Source: Nocardioides hwasunensis (GTDB lineage: Bacteria > Actinomycetota > Actinomycetes > Propionibacteriales > Nocardioidaceae). From it: 64,000 nt of DNA. The notes below the pieces were generated by a model, which was given only the letters and a program-made list of their open reading frames with translations, ran no database searches and was not told the DNA's origin. This document shows positions 56,531 to 64,000 of the stretch, one piece after another (positions within the stretch are counted from its first letter, which is position 1; every line of letters begins with the position of its first letter). The translations under genes were made by a program, and so were the position numbers. The stretch lies in the NCBI RefSeq assembly GCF_014779665.1, contig NZ_JACXYY010000003.1, forward strand, positions 538,210-602,209, read 5' to 3'.

Positions 56531-57715
56531 GTGCTCGTCATCGTCGCTCCCGGTCAAGGGGCCCAGACCCCCGGATTCCTCACGCCCTGGCTGGAGGACC
56601 CCACCTTCGCCGCCCGGTTCGACTGGCTGGCCACCGTCGCCGGCATCGACCTGGCCCACTACGGCACCGAGGCGGACGCGGACACCATCCGCGACACCAA
56701 GATCGCCCAGCCGCTGCTGGTCGCCACCGGCCTGGTCGCGGCCCTCGACCTGTTCCCGCAGCCCGCGGACGCCTTCGCCCGGATCGGCGCGGTGGCCGGT
56801 CACAGCGTCGGCGAGCTGACCGCGGCCGCCGGCGCCCGCGTGATCACCGCCGAGCAGGCGATGGTCCTGGTCCGTGAGCGCGGCAACGCCATGGCCGACG
56901 CCGCCGCGACCACCGCCACCGGCATGACCGCCGTGCTCGGTGGTGATCGTGAGGAGGTGCTCGCCGCGATCGAGCGCCACGGCCTGACCCCGGCCAACGA
57001 CAACGGCGCCGGGCAGGTCGTCGCGGCCGGCACGATGGAGCAGCTCGCGGCATTCGCCGACGAGCCGCCGGCCAAGGCGCGCCTGATGCCGCTGAGCGTC
57101 GCCGGCGCCTTCCACACCACCCACATGGCCCCCGCCGTCGACCGGCTCGCCTCGCTCGCACGATCTGTCTCGACCCACGACCCGCGCACCCCGGTCATCT
57201 CCAACCGCGACGGTCAGGTCGTGCACGACGGGCGCGACGTGCTGCGACGGATGGTCGGCCAGATCGCCAACCCCGTCCGCTGGGACCTGTGCATGGAGAC
57301 GATGAGCGACCTCGGCGTCACCGGCATCCTCGAGATGCCGCCGGCCGGCACCCTCACGGGCATCGCCAAGCGGGCGCTCAAGGGCGTCGAGACGTTCGCC
57401 CTCAAGACTCCCGACCAGCTCGACGCGGCCCGTGACTTCTGCGACAAGCACGGCGAGGCATCCATGATCGAGACCACGCCGACCTGGCGGATGGTCGTCT
57501 CGCCCGTCAAGGGCACCTTCCACCTCTCGTCCGAGGCCGTCGAGCGCGACCTGCTCGCCCCCGGAGCCACGATCGGCGCCGTGGCGAGCCTGCGCGAACG
57601 CACCGAGATCACGGCACCGCACGGCGGTTCCGTCGTGGAGTGGCTGGTCGAGGACGGCGACCTGGTCTCCCCCGGTCAGCCCCTCCTGCGACTGCACCCC
57701 GAGGCGAGCGCCTGA
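56531..57715 (+). CDS. fabD: Malonyl-CoA:ACP transacylase with C-terminal biotinyl-carrier-like domain
   Basis: 394 residues, about 80 longer than usual FabD. Residues 2-310 are the transacylase: APGQGAQ, Ser92 in AGHSVGE, and His in VAGAFHTTHMAP. Residues about 322-390 look like a biotin/lipoyl-carrier fold: MVVSPVKGTFH, then GAVASLRERTEITAPHGGSVV, then DLVSPGQPLLRLHP. In a carrier protein the biotin Lys sits in EAMKM; here the aligned residue is Arg355, so it cannot be biotinylated. GTG at 56531; a GTG at 56522 is also in frame. First gene of the fab operon. Confidence 0.88.
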   Translation: MLVIVAPGQGAQTPGFLTPWLEDPTFAARFDWLATVAGIDLAHYGTEADADTIRDTKIAQPLLVATGLVAALDLFPQPADAFARIGAVAGHSVGELTAAAGARVITAEQAMVLVRERGNAMADAAATTATGMTAVLGGDREEVLAAIERHGLTPANDNGAGQVVAAGTMEQLAAFADEPPAKARLMPLSVAGAFHTTHMAPAVDRLASLARSVSTHDPRTPVISNRDGQVVHDGRDVLRRMVGQIANPVRWDLCMETMSDLGVTGILEMPPAGTLTGIAKRALKGVETFALKTPDQLDAARDFCDKHGEASMIETTPTWRMVVSPVKGTFHLSSEAVERDLLAPGATIGAVASLRERTEITAPHGGSVVEWLVEDGDLVSPGQPLLRLHPEASA

Positions 57716-58728
57716 TGGCCGCGATCACCAGCAGGTCCGGCGCGCCGTACGCCCGCATCATGGGCGTCGGTGCCTACCGACCCGTCCGCATCGTGCCCAA
57801 CTCCGACGTCGTCGAGGCGATCGACTCCAGCGACGAGTGGATCCAGCAGCGCTCGGGCATCAAGACGCGCCGCTGGGCCGGTCCGGACGAGTCGGTCCAG
57901 ATGATGTCGGTCGAGGCCTCCAGGATCGCCATCGAGCGGGCCGGCCTCGACGCCTCGCAGATCGACTGCGTGGTCGTCGCCACCGTCAGCCACCTGCTCC
58001 AGACCCCCGCCGTCGCCACCGCGATCGCCCACGAGCTCGGCACCGACCACGCGGCCGCCTTCGACATCTCCGCCGCCTGCTCCGGCTTCTGCCACGGGAT
58101 CGCGCTGGCCTCCGACATCGTCCGGGCCGGCAGCGCCGAGCACGTGCTGGTGGTCGGCGTCGAGCGCCTCACCGACATCCTCGACCTGACCGACCGCGGC
58201 ACCGCGTTCATCTTCGCCGATGGTGCGGGTGCGGCCGTCGTGGGCCCCAGCGACACCCCGGGCATCGGTCCCGTCGTGTGGGGATCCGACGGCGAGCAGT
58301 TCGACCTGATCCGCCAGCGCGAGGACTGGCGCGACGTCGTCGGCAGCCCCGAGGTGCCCGGCAGCGGCGTGATGCCCCACCTGACCATGCAGGGCAACTC
58401 CGTCTTCCGCTGGGCGTCCTTCGCGATGGCGAAGATCGGCCAGCAGGCGCTCGACGCGGCCGGCGTCGGCCTCGACGACCTCGACGTCTTCGTCCCCCAT
58501 CAGGCCAACATGCGGATCATCGACGCGATGGCCCGCTCCATGAAGCTCCCCGACACGGTGCGGATCGCCCGCGACGTCGCCGACCAGGGCAACAGCTCGG
58601 CCGCCTCGGTCCCGCTCGCGCTCGACCGGATGATGGCCGAGGGCGACGCCAGGTCCGGTGACACGGCCCTGCTGATCGCCTTCGGTGCGGGGCTGTCCTA
58701 CGCAGCCCAGGTCGTCACCATCCCCTGA
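57715..58728 (+). CDS. fabH: Beta-ketoacyl-ACP synthase III
   Basis: 337 residues. Catalytic Cys in ISAACSGFCHG, His in VFVPHQANMRI and Asn in DQGNSSAASVP. It condenses an acyl-CoA starter with malonyl-ACP and so begins fatty acid synthesis. The ATG overlaps the fabD stop by one base (TGATG), so the two are coupled. Confidence 0.96.
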   Translation: MAAITSRSGAPYARIMGVGAYRPVRIVPNSDVVEAIDSSDEWIQQRSGIKTRRWAGPDESVQMMSVEASRIAIERAGLDASQIDCVVVATVSHLLQTPAVATAIAHELGTDHAAAFDISAACSGFCHGIALASDIVRAGSAEHVLVVGVERLTDILDLTDRGTAFIFADGAGAAVVGPSDTPGIGPVVWGSDGEQFDLIRQREDWRDVVGSPEVPGSGVMPHLTMQGNSVFRWASFAMAKIGQQALDAAGVGLDDLDVFVPHQANMRIIDAMARSMKLPDTVRIARDVADQGNSSAASVPLALDRMMAEGDARSGDTALLIAFGAGLSYAAQVVTIP

Positions 58729-58804
58729 CCCGCCCGGTCCGGAAGCACACCCCCGTCCACCCCAAGCACCACCCCACAAGAAGACAAGAAGAAGGGAAGG
58801 CCCC

Positions 58805-59050
58805 ATGGCCACCACCGAAGAAATCCGTGCCGACCTCGCTGACATCGTCAACGAGGTGGCCGGCGTCGACGCCGACGACGTCCAGCTGGACAAGTCGTTC
58901 GTCGACGACCTCGACGTCGACTCGCTCTCCATGGTCGAGGTCGTCGTGGCCGCCGAGGAGAAGTTCGGCGTGACCATCCCGGACGACGAGGTCAAGAACC
59001 TCAAGACCGTGGGTGACGCCGTCGCCTACATCGAGCGCGCCCAGGGCTGA
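58805..59050 (+). CDS. acpP: Acyl carrier protein
   Basis: 81 residues. The phosphopantetheine Ser40 is in LDVDSLSMVE. Acidic four-helix protein carrying growing acyl chains. Start ATG follows GAAGGGAAGG. Between fabH and fabF in the operon. Confidence 0.97.
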   Translation: MATTEEIRADLADIVNEVAGVDADDVQLDKSFVDDLDVDSLSMVEVVVAAEEKFGVTIPDDEVKNLKTVGDAVAYIERAQG

Positions 59051-59154
59051 CGCCCTCCTCGACGTCACGGGTGGCCGGCGTCCAGCCCGGCCCCCGTGAC
59101 CTCGGCTCTCAGGGCCGAACACTTCCAACCCCGCGAGAAACGGAACCTCATCAG

Positions 59155-60408
59155 ATGCCCTCGACCCGCGTAGTCGTCACCGGCCTCGGCACCACCTCCC
59201 CTGTCGGAGGGGACGTCGCCTCCACGTGGCAGGCGCTGCTGTCCGGAACCTCCGGCATCGCGCACCTCACCGACGACTGGGTCGAGCAGATGCCGGTGAA
59301 GATCGGCGGCCGCGTCGCCGTGGAGCCGACCGAGGTCCTTGAGCGCGTCAAGGCCCGTCGCCTCGACCGCTCCAGCCAGTTCGCGATGGTCGCCGCCGAC
59401 CAGGCGTGGGCCGATGCGGGCCTGGAGGGCTCCGGCCTCGAGCACGAGCGCCTCGGCGTCGCACTCGCCTCCGGCATCGGCGGCGTGACCACCCTCCTGG
59501 CCAACTACGACGCCCTCCTCGAGAAGGGCCCCCGCCGCGTCTCGCCCCTCGCCGTGCCGATGCTCATGCCCAACGCCCCCGCGGCCAACGTCAGCCTCAA
59601 GTACGGCGCCCGCGCGGCGGTCCACGCGCCCACGTCGGCCTGTGCCTCGGGCAACGAGGCCATCGCGCTGGCACTCGACCTCATCCGTCTGGGTCGCGCC
59701 GACGTGGTGCTGGCCGGCGGCACCGAGGCCGCCATCCACCCGCTGCCCATGGCCGCCTTCGCCAACATGATGGCGCTGTCCAAGACCGCGAGCGACGACG
59801 GCGGTGACCCCACCACCGTCTCCCGCCCCTGGGACACCGGCCGCGACGGCTTCGTCCTCGGCGAGGGCGGCGCCGTGCTGGTCCTCGAGTCCGAGGAGCA
59901 CGCCCGCGCCCGCGGCGCGACCATCTACGCGGAGGTCCGCGGCGCCGGCATCAGCAACGATGCCCACGACATCGCCCAGCCCGACCCGGAGGGTCGCGGC
60001 GGCACCCGCGCCATCAAGATGGCGCTCCGCGAGGGCGACGTCGACCCGGCCACGGTCGTCCACGTCAACGCCCACGCCACCTCCACGCCGAAGGGCGACA
60101 TCGCCGAGGGGTTGATGCTCCATGCCGTCCTCGGCGAGCACGTCGACCGCTGCGTGGTCACCAGCACCAAGTCGATGACCGGTCACCTCCTCGGCGGGGC
60201 CGGCGCTCTCGAGGCCGTGGCGACGGTGATGGCTCTGCGCGACCGGGTCAGCCCACCGACGATCAACCTCGACGACCTGGACCCCGAGGTCCACCTCGAC
60301 ATCCCGACCTCGAGGCGCGACCTGCCCGAGGGCGACATCGTGGCGCTCAACAACTCGTTCGGATTCGGCGGCGCCAACGTGGCGGTCGCCTTCGGGAGCG
60401 TCTCGTGA
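59155..60408 (+). CDS. fabF: Beta-ketoacyl-ACP synthase II
   Basis: 417 residues. Catalytic Cys in TSACASGNEA, His in NAHATSTP and His in SMTGHLLGGAGA. It elongates acyl chains. Ribosome binding site unclear; ATG at 59155. It overlaps the next gene by four bases. Confidence 0.96.
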   Translation: MPSTRVVVTGLGTTSPVGGDVASTWQALLSGTSGIAHLTDDWVEQMPVKIGGRVAVEPTEVLERVKARRLDRSSQFAMVAADQAWADAGLEGSGLEHERLGVALASGIGGVTTLLANYDALLEKGPRRVSPLAVPMLMPNAPAANVSLKYGARAAVHAPTSACASGNEAIALALDLIRLGRADVVLAGGTEAAIHPLPMAAFANMMALSKTASDDGGDPTTVSRPWDTGRDGFVLGEGGAVLVLESEEHARARGATIYAEVRGAGISNDAHDIAQPDPEGRGGTRAIKMALREGDVDPATVVHVNAHATSTPKGDIAEGLMLHAVLGEHVDRCVVTSTKSMTGHLLGGAGALEAVATVMALRDRVSPPTINLDDLDPEVHLDIPTSRRDLPEGDIVALNNSFGFGGANVAVAFGSVS

Positions 60409-61835
60409 CGACCACGGCCGCCAAGCCCGCCCGGCTCCCCCGCGAGGAGGACCCGCGCAACCCCGTCCACCGCCTCACCGCGCTCCTCGACGAGGGCACG
60501 CTCGAGCTGATCACCGCCGACGACGACTCCGGCATGCTCGCCGCGGTCGGACGGGTCGACGGCACGTCGGTCGTCGCCTTCTGCAGCGACGCCACGGTCA
60601 TGGGCGGCGCCATGGGTGACGTCGGCTGCCGGGTCGTGGTCGACGCCTACCACCGCGCCATCACCGACGGTGTGCCCATCATCGGGCTCTGGCACTCCGG
60701 CGGTGCGCGCCTGGCCGAGGGCGTGCTCTCGCTGCACGCCGTGGGCCGGATCTTCCAGGTGATGACCCAGGCCTCCGGCGTGATCCCGCAGATCTCCGTC
60801 GTCCTCGGTCCCGCCGCCGGTGGCGCCGCCTACGGCCCCGCGCTCACCGACTGCGTGATCCTCGGCCCCGAGGGGCGCATCTTCGTCACCGGCCCCGACG
60901 TGGTCCGCTCGGTCACCGGCGAGGACGTCGACATGCTGCGTCTCGGCGGCCCGGAGCCGCACGGCCGCCGCTCGGGCGTCGTGCACATCCTGACCGACTC
61001 CGAGCGCGAGGCGCTCGACAAGGCGCGCACCGTCGCCGCACTCCTCGGTGCGCAGGGCAGCCTGGCCGCCGAGTCCGTGGAGGACCGCGACCTCGGCGCG
61101 CTGCTTCCCGAGTCCAAGAAGCGCGCCTACGACGTGCACCCGCTCGTCGACGGCCTGCTCGACGAGGGCACCATGCAGGAGCTGCACGCCCGCTGGGCGC
61201 CCAACATCGTCACCGCCCTCGGCCGCTTCGGCGGCCGCACGGTCGGCGTCGTGGCCAACAACCCGCTGCGTCTGGGCGGTTGCCTGGACTCGCTGTCGGC
61301 CGAGAAGGCGTCGCGGTTCGTGCGCATGTGCGACGCGTTCGGCATCCCGCTGGTCGTGCTCGTCGACGTCCCGGGCTACCTCCCCGGCGTCGGCCAGGAG
61401 TGGGACGGCGTCGTACGCCGCGGGGCGAAGCTGCTGCACGCGTTCGGTGAGTGCGTGGTGCCCCGGATCACCCTGGTCACCCGCAAGACCTACGGCGGCG
61501 CCTACATCGCCATGAACGCCCGCTCCCTGGGAGCCACCCGTGTCTTCGCGTGGCCCGGCGCGGAGGTCGCCGTGATGGGCGCCGTCGCGGCCATCCGCGT
61601 CCTGCACCGTCGCAAGCTCGCTGAGGTCTCCCCCGAGATCCGTCCGCAGGTCGAGGCGGAGCTCGCGGCCGAGCACGAGCGCATCGCCGGCGGGGTCGAC
61701 AAGGCGGTCGAGATCGGCGTCGTCGACGAGGTCGTCGAGCCCACTCGCACCCGGAGCGCCATCGCGCACGCCATGCGCCACGAGATCGACACGGTCGGCG
61801 TACGACGCGGACGCCACGGCAACATCCCGCTCTGA
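60405..61835 (+). CDS. Acyl-CoA carboxylase carboxyltransferase (AccD6/PccB-like) subunit
   Basis: 476 residues. Two-halved carboxyltransferase: N-half with GLWHSGGARLAEG and GPAAGGAAYGPALTD, C-half with VVANNPLRLGG, VDVPGYLPG and RKTYGGAYIAMN. The C-terminal segment is RRGRHGNIPL. It moves carboxyl groups from biotin to acetyl- or propionyl-CoA. It has no biotin domain, and the biotinylated alpha subunit is not in the window. GTG start overlaps fabF by four bases. An AccD placed after KasA/FabF is also seen in mycobacteria. Confidence 0.92.
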   Translation: MTTTAAKPARLPREEDPRNPVHRLTALLDEGTLELITADDDSGMLAAVGRVDGTSVVAFCSDATVMGGAMGDVGCRVVVDAYHRAITDGVPIIGLWHSGGARLAEGVLSLHAVGRIFQVMTQASGVIPQISVVLGPAAGGAAYGPALTDCVILGPEGRIFVTGPDVVRSVTGEDVDMLRLGGPEPHGRRSGVVHILTDSEREALDKARTVAALLGAQGSLAAESVEDRDLGALLPESKKRAYDVHPLVDGLLDEGTMQELHARWAPNIVTALGRFGGRTVGVVANNPLRLGGCLDSLSAEKASRFVRMCDAFGIPLVVLVDVPGYLPGVGQEWDGVVRRGAKLLHAFGECVVPRITLVTRKTYGGAYIAMNARSLGATRVFAWPGAEVAVMGAVAAIRVLHRRKLAEVSPEIRPQVEAELAAEHERIAGGVDKAVEIGVVDEVVEPTRTRSAIAHAMRHEIDTVGVRRGRHGNIPL

Positions 61836-61870
61836 GCCACGGACACCTCGCACGGCCCCGAACCACAGAC

Positions 61871-61915
61871 ACGGCGGCCCCGGACAGGACCTCTCCGTCC
61901 TGGCGGGGCCGCCGT
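61871..61915. terminator. Strong bidirectional hairpin after the fab operon
   Basis: ACGGCGGCCCCG (61871-61882) pairs with CGGGGCCGCCGT (61904-61915), and inside it CAGGAC (61885-61890) pairs with GTCCTG (61897-61902). It is followed by TCCCGTT. Located between the accD-like gene and the convergent DUF3145 gene. Confidence 0.85.
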
Positions 61916-61938
61916 TCCCGTTCGGGGGTGGTGCGTGC

Positions 61939-62466
61939 TCAGACCACCTGGTGCAGCCAGCGCACCGGCGCGCCCTCACCGGCGTGCCGGAACGTCTCCA
62001 GCTCGTCGTCCCAGGGCTTGCCGAGCAGCTGGTCGATCTCGAGGAGCAGCGTGGTGTCGCCCAGGGCTGCCTTCACGACGGCGGCCTTCAGGCGGTCCTC
62101 CGGGATCAGGATGTCGCCGTGAGGTCCGGTGATGGCATGGAAGATGCCCAGGTCGGGGGTGCAGGAGAAGCGGGTGCCCTCGGTCGAGCTGGTCGGCTCC
62201 TCGGTGATCTCGAAGCGCAGGTGGTTCCAGCCGCGCAGCGCAGACGCGACCGCCGCAGCGGCGCCGGCCGAGCCCGACCAGGACAGCTCGGCACGGTACG
62301 AGCCCGGCTGGGCAGGCTGCGGCGTCCAGTCGAGCGAGACGGCCACTCCGAGGACTCCGCCCACGGCCCACTCGATGTGCGGGCAGAGTGCGGAGGGCGC
62401 AGAGTGCACGTAGAGAATGCCCCTCGTCCCCGGACCGTCCGGGCGGGAAGCAGTGCGTGTGGTCAC
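61939..62466 (-). CDS. DUF3145 family protein
   Basis: 175 residues with GILYVHSAPSALCPHIEW at the start, WNHLRFEITEEP and GKPWDDELETFRHAGEGAPV at the end, the DUF3145 hallmarks. The family is confined to actinobacteria and has no known function. GTG at 62466 follows GGAGG. It is convergent with the fab operon and is the usual neighbour of fab genes in related genomes. Confidence 0.88.
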   Translation of the reverse strand: MTTRTASRPDGPGTRGILYVHSAPSALCPHIEWAVGGVLGVAVSLDWTPQPAQPGSYRAELSWSGSAGAAAAVASALRGWNHLRFEITEEPTSSTEGTRFSCTPDLGIFHAITGPHGDILIPEDRLKAAVVKAALGDTTLLLEIDQLLGKPWDDELETFRHAGEGAPVRWLHQVV

Positions 62467-62639
62467 CGTGACCTCCTTGAGTTCCGACGCTCCAGATGCG
62501 CCTTCCCCAGCGGTCTGTCGTCAGTGCTCAACGAGAGTCGAGTGACACGTATGTGATTAGTGGCTTCATTGTGACCCATGTGGCGTTCGAACACCAGCCC
62601 GACAGGCAGGCTTCGCCACCGGTCGGCTCGGGCAGGCTC

Positions 62640-63599
62640 TCAGGTCTGGCGACGCTCGATGAGGTCGGCTCGCGCCGCGGCGTCCGTCAGCTCGTCGGAG
62701 TCGATCGCGTGCGTGCGGTGGAACCAGGCCAGGGCGTCGGAGTCGCGGCCGGCCTCCTCGAGCGTGTCGGCGTACGCGTAGCGCAACCGCACGACCCACG
62801 ACGAGCGGCTCTTGGACGTCAGTGGCGCGAGCTCGAGCGTGCGCAACGCCGCGTCGAGCTGACCCATGTCACGACGCGCCCCTGCCTCGACGAGCGTCAT
62901 CTCGGCCTTCGCCTCGGACGCGAAGTTCGCCACGGACGGGCTCTTGGCGAGCTTGATGGCCTGCTCGGGGTTGCCGAGGGCGCGGTGGCAGTCGGCCATG
63001 ATCGGCAGGTAGTCCGTGGCGCCGTTCATCCGCTTGGCGGCCCGCAGCTCGGCCAGCGCCTCCGCGTAGTGGCCGGCGGCGTACGCCGTCTCCCCCGCCG
63101 CCTCGCGCACGACCGCGATCCGTGACGCGCGGGCCCGCGCGGCCAGCGCGTGCTGGTAGGCGAGCTCAGGGTCGTCGTCGATGAACATGCCCGCGGCGGC
63201 CAGGTGGCGCGCGACACGGGCGGCGAGCTTCTCGGGCAGCCCCTTCAGCTGGGCCCGCACACCGCGGTCGAGCTCCGCGCCGGTGACACCCTCGGGGAGG
63301 TCCGGGCCGTCATAGGCGGCCTGGTCCGCCGTGCGGGCCTTCTCCTCGGATCGTCCTCGGAAGGCGCGGTCCTTCCCGCCCCCGGAGCGCTTGTCCCCTC
63401 CCTGGTAACCACCGCGGGAGGAGCCACCGCCTCGCGGTGCCGAGTCGCGAGAGCCGCGCCCCCGCGCGTCACCGGACGATCGGCTGGCGCCTCCGCGCCC
63501 CGAGGAGGACGAGCCGCTGCGCCCGCTGCCGGACGAGGAACCTCGTCCCGCACTCGAGCCACCACGTGACGGACGCTGTTGACGACGGTCCTCGGCCAC
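62640..63599 (-). CDS. TPR protein with Arg-Gly-rich disordered N-terminus
   Basis: 319 residues. The first 85 residues are low-complexity Arg/Gly/Ser (SRGGYQGGDKRSGGGKDRAF is one stretch) and probably disordered; Arg-Gly tails often bind RNA. The rest is alpha-helical tetratricopeptide-like repeats (ADCHRALGNPEQAIKLA, ADTLEEAGRDSDALAWF). Common in actinobacteria just beside an rRNA operon; function unknown. GTG at 63599 follows GAAGGAGA. Confidence 0.8.
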   Translation of the reverse strand: MAEDRRQQRPSRGGSSAGRGSSSGSGRSGSSSSGRGGASRSSGDARGRGSRDSAPRGGGSSRGGYQGGDKRSGGGKDRAFRGRSEEKARTADQAAYDGPDLPEGVTGAELDRGVRAQLKGLPEKLAARVARHLAAAGMFIDDDPELAYQHALAARARASRIAVVREAAGETAYAAGHYAEALAELRAAKRMNGATDYLPIMADCHRALGNPEQAIKLAKSPSVANFASEAKAEMTLVEAGARRDMGQLDAALRTLELAPLTSKSRSSWVVRLRYAYADTLEEAGRDSDALAWFHRTHAIDSDELTDAAARADLIERRQT

Positions 63600-63700
63600 A
63601 GCCGCACTCTCCTTCTCGACACTCCGACCCCCGGTCAGGGGCCACGGTACTCACTCGCCGGGCCGGACGTACGTCGACGCACCTGACGTGAAATGGAACA

Positions 63701-63726
63701 GGGGCCACCAGCACGCTGGTGGCCCC
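63701..63726 (-). terminator. rRNA operon terminator
   Basis: GGGGCCACCAGC and its exact complement (63715-63726) with a 2-base centre, read on the minus strand after the 5S gene and followed by a TGTTCCATTT tail. Strong rho-independent-like terminator. Confidence 0.88.
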
Positions 63727-63738
63727 TGCCAAATGTAT

Positions 63739-63858
63739 GTCCGGCGGCGTCCTACTCTCCCACAACCTCTCGGTTGCAGTACCATCGGCGCTGAAAGGCT
63801 TAACTTCCGGGTTCGGTATGGGACCGGGTGTTTCCCGTTTCGCTATGGCCGCCGTAAC
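63739..63858 (-). rRNA. rrf: 5S ribosomal RNA
   Basis: About 120 nt on the minus strand. The 5' arm GTTACGGCGGCCATAGCG pairs with the 3' arm GACGCCGCCGGAC; the middle has CCCGGTCCCATACCGAACCCGGAAG and GCCGATGGTACTGCA. Ends are estimated from the helix. Confidence 0.95.
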
Positions 63859-64000
63859 TCTTTCAACCCTCACAAACCAGTGGTTTGTTGGTTGGGAACT
63901 GCGTAGTGGACGCGAACAACCCGCATGTGGGTGTGTGTTCGTTGTGTGCGCGGGTACAACTTCACGTGTGTGTGGTTGTGTACGTGGTTGGGACAAGCCC
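63859..64000 (-). other. 23S-5S intergenic spacer (part)
   Basis: Upstream of the 5S gene on its strand; G/T-rich here (C/A-rich in the sense strand) with no gene recognised. It should lead to the 23S gene beyond the window edge. I cannot tell whether the last bases already belong to 23S. Confidence 0.7.

Noticed and set aside
57488..57715. True biotin attachment in FabD
   Set aside because: The acceptor lysine is replaced by arginine, so biotinylation is not expected.

Overview
The window is a single high-GC stretch of an actinobacterial chromosome. Codon use, leaderless or GTG starts, a TatB-TatA-TatC operon, GlnE with a GlnA2-type synthetase, DUF3052 beside a homodimeric aceE, a PucR-type regulator in front of fabD-fabH-acpP-fabF, and a DUF3145 gene all point to a member of the Nocardioides group (Propionibacteriales). 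Most of it is core chromosome. I see no integrase, transposase, phage genes or CRISPR array.

Layout. 1-9.2 kb: a PhoX-like phosphatase cut by the window edge, an ankyrin-like protein, a ceramidase-family membrane protein, then a Tat island (a ferritin-like Tat substrate, tatB, tatA, tatC, an Nramp transporter, a Tat-type 5'-nucleotidase/cyclic phosphodiesterase). 9.2-17.2 kb: CtlX-like hydrolase, threonine aldolase-like enzyme, cobT-cobS-cobU, a secreted metalloprotease and a SatD-like regulator with a membrane partner. 17.3-22.4 kb: glnE, a class I amidotransferase and a glnA2-type glutamine synthetase. 22.5-27.4 kb: a two-component system flanked by two different tandem pairs of small exported cysteine proteins; matching direct repeats with an 11-bp period sit in front of the regulator gene and in front of one pair. 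27.5-37.6 kb: NAD synthetase, a double GNAT protein, a sugar dehydrogenase, a four-gene DUF1023 hydrolase cassette, panB, map and the RNase P RNA.

37.7-41.3 kb holds the most interesting locus: a 42-residue peptide gene with a strong ribosome binding site, rich in Arg/Thr/Ser/Gly repeats and followed by a strong hairpin, then an ABC exporter and a soluble protein kinase in one operon, with an ECF-like sigma factor divergent from it. This layout resembles a ribosomally made, modified and exported peptide system, but no known family was recognised.

41.4-54 kb: an RNB-type ribonuclease, YaaA, FUSC protein, zinc-ribbon coiled-coil protein, Nif3-like protein, two acyl-CoA synthetases, tRNA-Val, an AhpE-like peroxiredoxin, DUF3052 and aceE. 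54-61.9 kb: the type II fatty acid synthesis operon (PucR/FasR-like regulator, fabD, fabH, acpP, fabF, accD-like). Its FabD carries a C-terminal biotinyl-carrier-like domain whose biotin lysine is replaced by arginine, and a shared 13-bp inverted repeat precedes both the regulator and fabD. 61.9-64 kb: DUF3145, an RGG-rich TPR protein and the 5S rRNA end of an rRNA operon that runs on the minus strand.
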